A DNA stretch of 64,000 nt from Thermoplasmata archaeon. GTDB taxonomy: Archaea > Thermoplasmatota > Thermoplasmata > Halarchaeoplasmatales > Halarchaeoplasmataceae. The translations under genes and the position numbers were made by a program. How positions within the stretch are numbered: position 1 is the stretch's first letter; each line of letters opens with the position of its first letter. The notes beneath the pieces are model-generated. The model did not search any database. It was not told the origin of the DNA and was given only the letters and a program-made list of their open reading frames with translations. Positions 45,743 through 54,169 of the stretch are shown here, piece after piece. The DNA is taken from assembly GCA_003552585.1 (NCBI GenBank), contig PUNK01000014.1:17052-81051 (forward strand), written 5' to 3'.

Positions 45743-46080
45743 TCGGGGCAAGGAGGCCGAGGACGGCTTACGGGTCTTTATCCTGAGGAAAGTCCTCTCC
45801 TCGCAAGAAAGGTGGACAGTCACAAGGCTGTGGGGCGAGAGCTCCGGCAAGGGCGCAGAAACGACACGTCCTTCGGTGAGTCGTGAGGTGTGCGAAGCCC
45901 GCCGCAAGGCGTGGTGAGTTAACCCACCGAGCTTTGACCTGGAGGGACCGTTGAAACGGCGACACCCCACCGAGGCAAGTCCAAACATGTCGGGATGACT
46001 GTTCTTGGGACCGACGGGTAGGACGCATAGATGAATGCCGTGGAGAACAGAAAGAGGCTTACTCCGGCCACCTACCCCAA
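45743..46080 (+). ncRNA. rnpB: RNase P RNA
   Basis: The catalytic RNA of RNase P, which trims the 5' leader from pre-tRNAs. Near the 5' end is the universal CR-I block GAGGAAAGTCCTCTCC, and near the 3' end the CR-V block GAACAGAAAGAGGCTTACT. The ends pair: GGGG near the start with CCCC at the end, and GGCCG with CGGCC inside. About 338 bases, normal for archaeal type A RNA. GGCACGCATAG-type region near 46020 (ACGGGTAGGACGCATAGATGAATG) is the CR-IV-side sequence. The minus-strand ORFs here are shadows. End positions are good to a few bases. Confidence 0.95.
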
Positions 46081-46180
46081 TTTATTATCAAATGTATATT
46101 TGAATCGATAATGAATTTAGGAAGGGATTAGGAAGGAAAGCTTTAAAGCATCCCTCTCTATTTGAGGTACGAGTGAGATC

Positions 46181-46321
46181 ATGTCTGAAGCATATTGTGT
46201 AAAATGTAGGAAAAAAGTCGAAATAAAGGATCCAAAGAAAGTAACCCTTAAAAATGGCCGTCCAGCCACTAAAGGACAATGTCCTGATTGTGACACAAAG
46301 GTTTTCAGGATAGGACAGTAA
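46181..46321 (+). CDS. DUF5679-family small zinc protein (46 residues)
   Basis: Too short for the track. ATG TCT GAA GCA TAT TGT gives MSEAYCVKCRKKVEIKDPKK and then VTLKNGRPATKGQCPDCDTK before VFRIGQ. Two CxxC pairs form a zinc knuckle, and AYCVKCRKKVE...NGRPATKGxCP matches the DUF5679 family of archaea. Function unknown. It lies 100 bases after rnpB, is followed by a C-tract/T-tract terminator, and then kae1. The TTTGAGGTACGAGTGAGATC before the ATG contains GAGGT-like sequence. Confidence 0.88.
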   Translation: MSEAYCVKCRKKVEIKDPKKVTLKNGRPATKGQCPDCDTKVFRIGQ

Positions 46322-46328
46322 AGGCTTT

Positions 46329-46352
46329 AACCCCTTTCCTTATTTTTCTTTA
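46329..46352 (+). terminator. Probable T-rich terminator after the DUF5679 gene
   Basis: AACCCCTTTCCTTATTTTTCTTT. Same C-tract/T-tract layout as at 8158, 24181 and 38846. It sits within 5 bases of the kae1 start, so kae1 would need its own promoter or read-through. Confidence 0.45.
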
Positions 46353-46355
46353 TCG

Positions 46356-47342
46356 ATGATAGTACTTGGTATAGAGGGTACTGCACACACACTCGGCATA
46401 GGCCTTGTTGACGATTCGGGTAATGTACTGGCTAATGTCTTGAAGAACTATCAACCCTCCGAAGGGATACACCCTAGAGAAGCTGCGAATCATCACGCTA
46501 AACATCTAGTGCCAGCTATAGAAGAAGCCTTTGAAGAAGGAGATGTGAGGAAAGAGGATATTGGGTTGATAGCTTTCTCTAGAGGACCGGGACTCGGTCC
46601 CTGTTTAAGAACCGTTGCAACTGCTGCCCGTGCACTTTCATTGTCGTTAGGTGTTCCGCTAACGGGTGTGAATCATTGTGTAGCTCATCTCGAAATAGGT
46701 CGACTTACCACCGAAGCCGACGATCCCGTACTCCTGTATACTTCAGGAGGGAACACGCAGGTTATCGCATTCAGCAGAGGTCGATATCGAGTTTTCGGTG
46801 AAACCTTGGATATCGGTATAGGAAATATGCTCGACAAGTTTGGAAGAGGTAAAGGTATGCCGTTTCCAGCTGGTCCGATTATAGAGGAAATTGCAGCGGA
46901 TGGATCTTCATTATTAGAACTTCCATACAGTGTCAAAGGGATGGATGTTTCATTCTCTGGCGTTTTAACAGCAGCTTCCAAGATGGATGCACCACTCGAG
47001 GACATATGCTATTCTCTGCAGGAAACAACTTTTGCAATGCTGACCGAGGTCACTGAAAGAGCGCTTGCCCATACTAAGAAAGATGAGGTGTTATTAGGTG
47101 GTGGTGTTGCATGTAATCAGAGATTGAGAGAGATGGTAGATATAATGACTCGTGAGCGAGGAGCAGCCTCCTACGCTCCATTAAAATCCCTCTGTGTGGA
47201 CAACGGAGCTATGATAGCATGGAACGGACTTCTTATGTATGATGCTGGGCTTGATATTTCTGTTGAAAACAGTGGCATACTTCAGGGCTACAGAACTGAT
47301 GAAGTTGATGTGCTTTGGAGACAGCAGAAAGATTTATTTTGA
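46356..47342 (+). CDS. kae1: tRNA N6-threonylcarbamoyladenosine synthase subunit Kae1
   Basis: 328 residues. Kae1 is the catalytic subunit of the KEOPS complex, which makes t6A at position 37 of ANN-decoding tRNAs. Seen: VLGIEGTAHTLGIGLVDD, GIHPREAANHHAKHLVPAI with metal-binding His, FSRGPGLGPCLRTVA, LLYTSGGNTQVIAF, DIGIGNMLDKFGR and LGGGVACNQRLREMV. The protein stops after the Kae1 domain; the Bud32 kinase that is fused to it in many euryarchaea is absent and must be encoded elsewhere. Confidence 0.95.
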   Translation: MIVLGIEGTAHTLGIGLVDDSGNVLANVLKNYQPSEGIHPREAANHHAKHLVPAIEEAFEEGDVRKEDIGLIAFSRGPGLGPCLRTVATAARALSLSLGVPLTGVNHCVAHLEIGRLTTEADDPVLLYTSGGNTQVIAFSRGRYRVFGETLDIGIGNMLDKFGRGKGMPFPAGPIIEEIAADGSSLLELPYSVKGMDVSFSGVLTAASKMDAPLEDICYSLQETTFAMLTEVTERALAHTKKDEVLLGGGVACNQRLREMVDIMTRERGAASYAPLKSLCVDNGAMIAWNGLLMYDAGLDISVENSGILQGYRTDEVDVLWRQQKDLF

Positions 47343-47368
47343 TTATTGTTGTAAGGGGAGTTGATATT

Positions 47369-47932
47369 ATGGATATACCCAGGGCCGGCATATGCGGGGA
47401 ATGTGGTTCCGAAAAACTTACCTTTTTTGAAGATGGCTCTGGTCGTTGTGAAAGTTGTGATAGACTTTTCAGTTGGAAGGAAGAGGATGACGAAGATATT
47501 GAGAAGCTCGATGATGAAGAGGAATTTTTGAAGAATGATTTACCTTCTCTAAGATCTCGAACTAACGGTTTTGATCCCTCAAGGCCTCCCCGAGCTGCTC
47601 TACAAAGGGAAAAAGAGACAGGTTTTCTCAAGATAATCAACAGTGGCTTCATACTCCTTATATTGGGGTTCATTGTTTTTTACGGAGTTTTGGCGGTCAA
47701 CTCCCCTCTAGATATCTCTCGGGATGATGCTGAAACGGTATTAATATTCTCACAGATGATAAAGTATGTTGGCGTTGTTCTTGTCGGTATGGGCCTCGTG
47801 ATCGGTGCTGTTAAAGGCGAGCATTTGGATGATAATATCCGGGGCTACATGGTAGTATCCATGGCCGTCTTACTGGGCATTACCTTGGGCCTGAGTATTA
47901 TCTTTAGAAATTTTCTGGGACCAATTCTCTAG
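47369..47932 (+). CDS. Zinc-ribbon membrane protein
   Basis: 187 residues from ATG 47369 (MDIPRAGICGECGSEKL), with GGGGAG upstream; the track start at 47315 lies inside kae1 and is unlikely. A zinc ribbon (CGECGSEKLTFFEDGSGRCESC) is followed by an acidic linker and three hydrophobic helices (FILLILGFIVFYGVLAV, VGVVLVGMGLVIGAV, MVVSMAVLLGITLGLSIIF). No family recognised. Such zinc-ribbon membrane proteins recur in this window (see the giant CARDB protein), and their ligands are unknown. Confidence 0.75.
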   Translation: MDIPRAGICGECGSEKLTFFEDGSGRCESCDRLFSWKEEDDEDIEKLDDEEEFLKNDLPSLRSRTNGFDPSRPPRAALQREKETGFLKIINSGFILLILGFIVFYGVLAVNSPLDISRDDAETVLIFSQMIKYVGVVLVGMGLVIGAVKGEHLDDNIRGYMVVSMAVLLGITLGLSIIFRNFLGPIL

Positions 47933-47989
47933 CTTTTCTCCCATATTTATTTATAAGCCTTCTAATCTCCTATCGGGAGTGAACTTGCA

Positions 47990-49354
47990 ATGAGCCCAGA
48001 AAAAAGATTTACCAAAGAGGAACTACTTGAAAAAGCGAATGAACCTGCAAAAAAAGCTATGAGATGGCATCCATTCTATAAGGGTAAAATAGAAGTATCT
48101 CCAAAAGTACAAATAAAAAGTTTTGACGACTTCGGTGTTTGGTATACCCCCGGAGTGGCTAAACCTTGTCAAGATATTCATAAGAATCCTAAGATGGTAT
48201 ATGAACACACTAACAAATGGAATAACGTCGCTATTGTTAGCGATGGGAGCCGTGTACTGGGACTTGGGGACATCGGGCCGGAGGCAAGTATGCCTGTTAT
48301 GGAAGGGAAGGGTTTACTTTTCAAATATCTTGGAGGAGTCGATGCATTTCCAATTTGTCTTAACGCCCACGATCCTGAAGACATAATACAGGCAGTTAAA
48401 TGGATAGCACCTTCTTTTGGAGGTATAAATCTTGAGGATATATCCACCCCTAAGTGTTTCGAAGTTCTAGATAGGTTGAGAGAAGAACTCGATATACCAG
48501 TTTGGCATGACGACCAGCAGGGAACTGCAGCGGTCACTTTAGCAGGTATAATCAACGGAGTAAAAGTGGTCGACAAAAAATTGGATCAGGTGAAAGTTGG
48601 TTTGCTCGGTGCCGGAGCAGCGAATTTATGTTTGGCTAGGACACTTTTGAATGCGGGAGTACCTGAGGAGAACCTCTGTCTTAGTGATTCGATAGGTCTA
48701 CTTCACTCCGGAAGAGAAGACCTCGATGAGGAAACAACCCCTGAAAAATGGAAATTCGCCCAGATTACTAATAAAGAAAATAAAGAAGGGGGTACCCCTG
48801 AATTGATAGAAGGTAAAGATGTTGTCGTAGCCGCTTCGATCCCCGGTCCAGATACGATCAAAAAAGAATGGCTAAAAGAGATGAATGACGATGGGATACT
48901 CTTCGTCGAGGCTAATCCTATACCTGAAATATGGCCCTGGGAGGCTAAGGAAGCGGGAGTAAAAATAGTAGGTACGGGACGATCCGATTTTCCTAACCAG
49001 ATAAACAATTCAATAGGTTTTCCTGGAATATTTAGAGGGGTGCTTGACGTGAGAGCTGAAACTATAAGCGACGAAATGCATATAGAAGCGGCCTATGCGA
49101 TAGCAGAGGTTGCTCAAGAAAATGGCCTTGACGAAGAGAATCTTGTACCAAATATGGAAAATACTGAGGTTTACATAAGAGAAGCTGTAAGGGTTGGACT
49201 AAAAGCTATGGAGCAAGGTCTTGCGAGAAAAGAACTTTCAAAAGAAGAATTGAGAGAAAAAGCAAAGAATAGTATAGAATCTAGCAAAAGGAAAATACAG
49301 AACATGATGAAATCAGGAGATATCAAAAAGCCTCCACTTGTAGATCTAAGCTAA
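47990..49354 (+). CDS. Malic enzyme (NAD(P)-dependent malate dehydrogenase, decarboxylating)
   Basis: 454 residues. It turns malate into pyruvate and CO2 with NAD(P)+. Signatures: VWYTPGVAKPCQDI, IVSDGSRVLGLGDIGPEASMPVMEGK, WHDDQQGTAAVTLAGI and the nucleotide-binding GLLGAGAANLCLARTLL. Gly-x-Gly-x-x-Ala fits either cofactor. A TATTTATAAG box and GGGAG precede the ATG. It heads the organic-acid cluster with lactate racemase and lactate dehydrogenase, feeding the same pyruvate pool. Confidence 0.93.
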   Translation: MSPEKRFTKEELLEKANEPAKKAMRWHPFYKGKIEVSPKVQIKSFDDFGVWYTPGVAKPCQDIHKNPKMVYEHTNKWNNVAIVSDGSRVLGLGDIGPEASMPVMEGKGLLFKYLGGVDAFPICLNAHDPEDIIQAVKWIAPSFGGINLEDISTPKCFEVLDRLREELDIPVWHDDQQGTAAVTLAGIINGVKVVDKKLDQVKVGLLGAGAANLCLARTLLNAGVPEENLCLSDSIGLLHSGREDLDEETTPEKWKFAQITNKENKEGGTPELIEGKDVVVAASIPGPDTIKKEWLKEMNDDGILFVEANPIPEIWPWEAKEAGVKIVGTGRSDFPNQINNSIGFPGIFRGVLDVRAETISDEMHIEAAYAIAEVAQENGLDEENLVPNMENTEVYIREAVRVGLKAMEQGLARKELSKEELREKAKNSIESSKRKIQNMMKSGDIKKPPLVDLS

Positions 49355-49499
49355 AAACCTTGTTTTCTCAATCATAAAAATTTTACCATCTCAGTGTAGA
49401 AAAATCATTTAGAAATAGGCGGATAAAACTATCGATTCTCACATTTGTTGTCTACTAGAAACCGGAAAATATAAAACAAACAACTACCCATGTCGAACC

Positions 49500-50726
49500 A
49501 TGAAAATCAACATCCCTTATGCCGGCAAAGAGGTTGAAGTAGAGGTAGAGGATGATAAGGTTAACGCGGTCCTTTATCCCAACGAAATGGAGAAGAAGGA
49601 TGAGGCTGAAGTCATCCTTGAAGCATTAGAAAATCCTGTAGGAAAACCTAGATTTTCCGAATTCATTACTGATGGTACTCTATTCATAGTAAATGATGCA
49701 ACGAGACCTACTCCTACATCTAGAGTCCTAGAATTGGTGAAAGAGGAGATCCAGAAATATGATGTCAAATTTATTGTGGCACTAGGCTCACATCGAGAAC
49801 CGACGGAGGAAGAGTATAAAAAGATATTCGGTGAAGTATACGAAGCGAAAAAAGAAAATATTTATTATAACGACGCGAAAAACGGGGAAATGGTAGATTA
49901 TGGTAAAACCAAAAGAGGTACACCCGTTAAGTTTAACAAGAGGGTTGCTGAAGCGGAAAATGTAATCGCTATAAATACAGTTGAGCCGCATTATTTTGCT
50001 GGTTTCACAGGTGGTAGAAAGTCATTCCTGCCTGGTGTGGCTTCCTACGAAACTATTACCGCGAACCATGAATTCTCGCTTAAAGAGGATGCGAAGACCC
50101 TCAAACTGAAAGGTAATCCGGTGCACGAAGATATGACAGAAGCTTTCAATAAATTCGACGGGGATGTATTCGCAATCAATATGACGTTGGACAAAGATGG
50201 AGATGTTTACAGTGCCACTGCTGGTGACATGGAAGAGTCGTTCATGAAAGAAGTTGAAGCCTCTAAAAAAGTATTCGGCGTTTCTATAGATAAAAGATCA
50301 GAGGTTGTGGTAACCGCCGCTCACCCTATAGATGTCAATTTGTACCAAAGTCACAAAGCACTTGAGAACGGTAAACTCGCTCTCAAAAAAGGAGGTATAA
50401 TCATACTCGTTTCAGCATGCCCAGATGGTATTGGTCCTAGGAATTTTTATGACTTGATGGCTTCTATCGATGATCCTAAAAGAGTGATGGAAAAGATAGC
50501 AGAGGGATATAAATTAGGTTATCATAAGGCTGCGAAAATGGTAGAAGTTTGTGAGAGTTCTTCGATGTGGTGTGTTTCAGAATTAGATGAGGAAGTGACA
50601 AAAAAAGCATTCATCGAATCCAAAAAGGATATTCAGACGGCAATCGATGATGCCTTAACCGAAACTGGCGGGAAAGCCACCTTTCTTATCGAAGGCGGCA
50701 TGGTGGTACCGAAGTTGGAAAAATAG
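49500..50726 (+). CDS. larA: LarA-type nickel-pincer lactate racemase
   Basis: 408 residues. LarA interconverts D- and L-lactate using a nickel-pincer cofactor bound to a lysine. Diagnostic parts: FIVNDATRPTPTSRV, VALGSHREPTEEEY (catalytic His region) and INTVEPHYFAGFTGGRKSFLPGV, which holds the second His and the cofactor-bearing Lys. Other LarA homologues act on other 2-hydroxy acids, but the neighbouring lactate dehydrogenase favours lactate. AAAATATAAA upstream suggests a leaderless start. The cofactor genes larB, larC, larE are not in the window. Confidence 0.9.
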   Translation: MKINIPYAGKEVEVEVEDDKVNAVLYPNEMEKKDEAEVILEALENPVGKPRFSEFITDGTLFIVNDATRPTPTSRVLELVKEEIQKYDVKFIVALGSHREPTEEEYKKIFGEVYEAKKENIYYNDAKNGEMVDYGKTKRGTPVKFNKRVAEAENVIAINTVEPHYFAGFTGGRKSFLPGVASYETITANHEFSLKEDAKTLKLKGNPVHEDMTEAFNKFDGDVFAINMTLDKDGDVYSATAGDMEESFMKEVEASKKVFGVSIDKRSEVVVTAAHPIDVNLYQSHKALENGKLALKKGGIIILVSACPDGIGPRNFYDLMASIDDPKRVMEKIAEGYKLGYHKAAKMVEVCESSSMWCVSELDEEVTKKAFIESKKDIQTAIDDALTETGGKATFLIEGGMVVPKLEK

Positions 50727-50863
50727 GAAAACCCACCACCCTCAATTTGATTTTATCCTGGAGTGTATGTAGCAATCCCGAAACATATATATATTGTTGG
50801 ATGTTAGGCCACGATTACAGTTAATCTAATTTAGAAAAAATTGCATATGTATGGAGGATTAGC

Positions 50864-52318
50864 ATGTATGGATCAGAGTATAATAAAGTTACTGATAAAA
50901 TAATTGAAGGGTTGAAGGATATATGTGGTGAAGATTACGTCATACATGATAAAGATAGTATGGAAAGTTATACTCATGATGAGTTATCTACTGCTGAGGT
51001 GAAGGGTGAATACCCTGAAGTTATCGTTAAACCAGATTCTACAGAGAAGATTTCGCAAGTGATGAAGTTGGCTAATGAGAAGAAAATTCCAGTTACACCT
51101 ATAGGCGGAAAAACCGGTTTGACTGGAGGTATGATACCGGTTTATGGTGGTATTGGTCTCTTATTAGAAAGATTGAACAAAAAGATCGAAGTCGATGAAG
51201 ATAATTTGATGGTTGAAGTAGATGCTGGAGTTACCATGAATGAGTTATACGAGGCGGTCGAAAAGAAGGGATTAACTCTACCTATACATCCTACCACTGG
51301 GGATTCTCAGGTCGGAGGAACGATAGCAGCAAACGCCGGTGGAGAAGCCACTCTAAAACATGGTGTTATGAGAGATTACGTCAAAGGTTTAGAGGTAGTA
51401 CTTCCAAATGGAGAGATTCTGAAGTTAGGTGGGAAGTTATTGAAAAACAATACCGGATACTCACTTTTGCATCTCTTGATAGGAAGTGAAGGGACACTAG
51501 CCACCATAACTAAAGCCATATTACGATTATATCCTTCCTCCGAGGAATCAAAATTCATAATCGTACCTTTTGATTCTGGACAGAACGCAATAAAAACGGT
51601 TTCCGACATGATGAAAAAAGGTATTATGCCTGTAGGGATAGAATATTTGGAAAAAGAAACCATCACCCACGGGCAGAAGAAAGTGAATGAAAATTGGCCG
51701 ACTGAGATCGGAGAGGCTACACTTATGATCCTTGTATCAGGGGAAAACGAGGATGAGATATTGGAACAGGCACAAAAGATTATGTTGATATGTCAAGAAA
51801 GAGGAGCGGGAGAAGCCTTTTTAGCAACCAAACGTCAAGAGATGGAGAAGATCATGAAGATTAGAGAGGGTATAGCTGAAGTTATACAAGAAGGTAATGT
51901 TACTGGCCATCGATCTGGAGATTTGGTAGTCCCACCTTCAAAAATACCCGAATTAATCGATAAGGCTAAGAAAATTTTTAACGAATCGAAATTAGAAGGA
52001 ACGTTTTACGCCTTTGGACACGCTGGCGACGGCAATGTTCACATCGAAGGAAAACTCCCTGAAGAAGGAGTGGATTGGAATGAAGTTAAAAAGGTTAGAG
52101 ATAAATGGATTCAAGAAGCTATCGATCTCGGTGGAGATATCACTGGAGAACACGGTATAGGCTTGATTAAAAAACCTGAACTGCGAAAATTTAAAAGTAA
52201 GGAAGAACTCAGACTCATGGAAGGTATAAAGAAGTTGTTCGATCCTAATAATATTTTGAATCCTGGGAAGATAGTTCCTGAGGATGAAGAAATTGAAAGA
52301 AGATATATAAAGATTTGA
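50864..52318 (+). CDS. glcD: FAD-linked D-lactate dehydrogenase / glycolate oxidase family (GlcD)
   Basis: 484 residues. The FAD-binding PCMH domain has PVTPIGGKTGLTGGMIPVYGG and HPTTGDSQVGGTIAANAGGEATLKHG; the C-terminal oxidase domain has FGHAGDGNVHIEGKL and GDITGEHGIGLIKKPELRKF, His and Glu residues for metal and substrate. The enzyme oxidises a 2-hydroxy acid to the 2-oxo acid. Beside lactate racemase and EtfAB it is best read as lactate dehydrogenase that passes electrons to ETF, like LctD of acetogens. GGAGG (about 50852) precedes the start. Confidence 0.9.
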   Translation: MYGSEYNKVTDKIIEGLKDICGEDYVIHDKDSMESYTHDELSTAEVKGEYPEVIVKPDSTEKISQVMKLANEKKIPVTPIGGKTGLTGGMIPVYGGIGLLLERLNKKIEVDEDNLMVEVDAGVTMNELYEAVEKKGLTLPIHPTTGDSQVGGTIAANAGGEATLKHGVMRDYVKGLEVVLPNGEILKLGGKLLKNNTGYSLLHLLIGSEGTLATITKAILRLYPSSEESKFIIVPFDSGQNAIKTVSDMMKKGIMPVGIEYLEKETITHGQKKVNENWPTEIGEATLMILVSGENEDEILEQAQKIMLICQERGAGEAFLATKRQEMEKIMKIREGIAEVIQEGNVTGHRSGDLVVPPSKIPELIDKAKKIFNESKLEGTFYAFGHAGDGNVHIEGKLPEEGVDWNEVKKVRDKWIQEAIDLGGDITGEHGIGLIKKPELRKFKSKEELRLMEGIKKLFDPNNILNPGKIVPEDEEIERRYIKI

Positions 52319-52383
52319 AAGTTTAGTTTAGAAGACCGACTTTGGAAGTTCGGACCGAAGAACATCTGGTTTTTTTGGTTAAA

Positions 52384-53367
52384 CTATCCCTCTCTTAATT
52401 CCTTTATAAGTTTGGGTACTACTTCATAAAGGTCACCTATTATCCCATAATCGGCGTAATCGAATATCGGAGCAGACGGGTCAGTATTTATTGCAACAAT
52501 AATTTTAGATTCCTTCATTCCTGCCAAATGTTGTGGTGCTCCTGATATCCCACAAGCGATATACAGGTTTGGTTTTACTCTATTCCCGCTGTATCCCACT
52601 TGATGGTTCCTTGATATCCATCCTTCATCTACCAAAGGCCGACTCGAGCCGACAGTTCCTCCCAATGTAGAACAAAGTTCTTCGATAATTTCAAAATCCT
52701 GAGAGTCTTTAAGGCCTTTTCCGCCTGAAACTACTATTTCCGCTTCCTGTATATTTATATCCTCTATTATCATTTCATTTAATATTTTGACGTCTGGTCC
52801 ATCGTATTCGAGGGGCTCTATGTCTATAATTTCTCCCTCTCTACCAGTATCTCTTTCAGACTCATCGAATTCTTTGTACCTAACTGTGGACATCTTAGGA
52901 CACCTATCGGTGGAGATGTGTGCAAGTATATTTCCTGTAAAAGCAGGTCTTATTTGTACAAAATCACCTTTTTCGATCTTTAGACCAGTACAATCCGCGG
53001 TTAATCCTGTTTCCAAGGCTCCAGCCACTCTTGGTGCCAAAGAACGACCAAAATGAGTTGCACCGATCAACAAAATCTCAGGTTTATTATCTTCAACGAG
53101 TTTAACGATATTTTCCCTAAATGGAATTTCATTCGGATAATTAAAATTATCATGTTCTAGCAAATAAATACGGTCCGCTCCTCTATATACCAATTCTTGT
53201 GCATCGCTTCCGTCAGGAGTTAAAAACAAGGCAGTTAAGTGTGTGTTGAGATCATCAGCTAGTTCTCTTCCTTTATTCAATAATTCATACGAAACCGGAT
53301 GTATCTCTCCTTTCTCCTGTTCACAGTAGATCCAAACCCCCTCTCCTTCACTCTCATCGTACGCCAT
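52384..53367 (-). CDS. etfA: Electron transfer flavoprotein alpha subunit
   Basis: 327 residues from ATG 53367 (MAYDESEGEGVWIYCEQEKG); the track start at 53433 overlaps etfB. ETF alpha binds FAD: the C-terminal block SSRPLVDEGWISRNHQVGYS, VKPNLYIACGISGAPQHLAGM and IIVAINTDPSAPIFDYADYGIIGD is complete. No N-terminal ferredoxin domain is present, unlike LctC of acetogens. It starts 1 base after the etfB stop codon region, so the two are co-transcribed. Convergent with the lactate dehydrogenase gene. Confidence 0.93.
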   Translation of the reverse strand: MAYDESEGEGVWIYCEQEKGEIHPVSYELLNKGRELADDLNTHLTALFLTPDGSDAQELVYRGADRIYLLEHDNFNYPNEIPFRENIVKLVEDNKPEILLIGATHFGRSLAPRVAGALETGLTADCTGLKIEKGDFVQIRPAFTGNILAHISTDRCPKMSTVRYKEFDESERDTGREGEIIDIEPLEYDGPDVKILNEMIIEDINIQEAEIVVSGGKGLKDSQDFEIIEELCSTLGGTVGSSRPLVDEGWISRNHQVGYSGNRVKPNLYIACGISGAPQHLAGMKESKIIVAINTDPSAPIFDYADYGIIGDLYEVVPKLIKELREG

Positions 53368-53368
53368 A

Positions 53369-54169
53369 TCATATACCCCCCAAATCCTTACGTAGTTGTT
53401 CAACCATCTTTTTAGCTGCATCCTTACCTTCAAATATCTTGCTTTTTCTCCCTTTCTCCTTGGGAACTTCTATATTTACCACTGAGGTTGGAGAACCTTT
53501 TATTCCAAAATGTTTTTCGTCCCCTGTATCAAGTAGATCATCTAAACCCCACCTCTCTATTTCTGCGCTTTTAGCTTTCAGTTTATTAGTTAAAGTAGGT
53601 AATCTAGGTTCGTTTAGGTCTTTTGTAACTGTAATCAATCCAGGGAATTTCAGCTCTTTCTTGTATAATCTCCCCCATACTTCTGTTTGAACGATGATAC
53701 TATCCTTTCCTCGTTCTATTGTTTTATTAACATATGAAACATGAGGGATATCAAGGACCTCTGCTATTTCCGGACCAACTTGCCCCGTATCACCATCGAC
53801 TGTTTTTTCTCCACAGATGATCAAATCGTAGTGACCTAGCTTTTTAATCGCGGTCGCTAAGGTATATGATGTCGCCCAAGTATCTGAACCAGCAAATCCT
53901 TTATCCGTCAAAAGGATCGCCTTATCCCCACCCCTTGCTATTGCATCTCTCAGTGTATCTTCAGCCTGAGGTGGACCCATACTAATAACCGTTATGTTTC
54001 CTCCAATTTCCTCTTTAATTTTAACCGCTTCTTCTAGTGCATTTAAATCAAAAGGATTTGGTTCTGATGTTGCTGAACTTCTATCAATACGGCCCTTTTC
54101 TCTGTCGAAATTTACTTTTTCGATGTCGGGCACCTCTTTTATAGGAACTATAATACTGAAATTAGCCAT
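53369..54169 (-). CDS. etfB: Electron transfer flavoprotein beta subunit
   Basis: 266 residues. ETF beta pairs with EtfA and carries a second FAD (in bifurcating types) or AMP. Seen: SMGPPQAEDTLRDAIARGGDKAILLTDKGFAGSDTWATSYTLA, DLIICGEKTVDGDTGQVGPEIAEVLDIPHVSYV, the family signature. Its adjacency to lactate dehydrogenase suggests it takes electrons from lactate. Whether it is of the bifurcating class cannot be settled by eye. Upstream lies the hairpin-rich non-coding stretch. Confidence 0.93.
   Translation of the reverse strand: MANFSIIVPIKEVPDIEKVNFDREKGRIDRSSATSEPNPFDLNALEEAVKIKEEIGGNITVISMGPPQAEDTLRDAIARGGDKAILLTDKGFAGSDTWATSYTLATAIKKLGHYDLIICGEKTVDGDTGQVGPEIAEVLDIPHVSYVNKTIERGKDSIIVQTEVWGRLYKKELKFPGLITVTKDLNEPRLPTLTNKLKAKSAEIERWGLDDLLDTGDEKHFGIKGSPTSVVNIEVPKEKGRKSKIFEGKDAAKKMVEQLRKDLGGI

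Noticed and set aside
45737-46028. Minus-strand ORFs over 45737-46028
   Set aside because: They lie entirely within the RNase P RNA gene and show no family resemblance.
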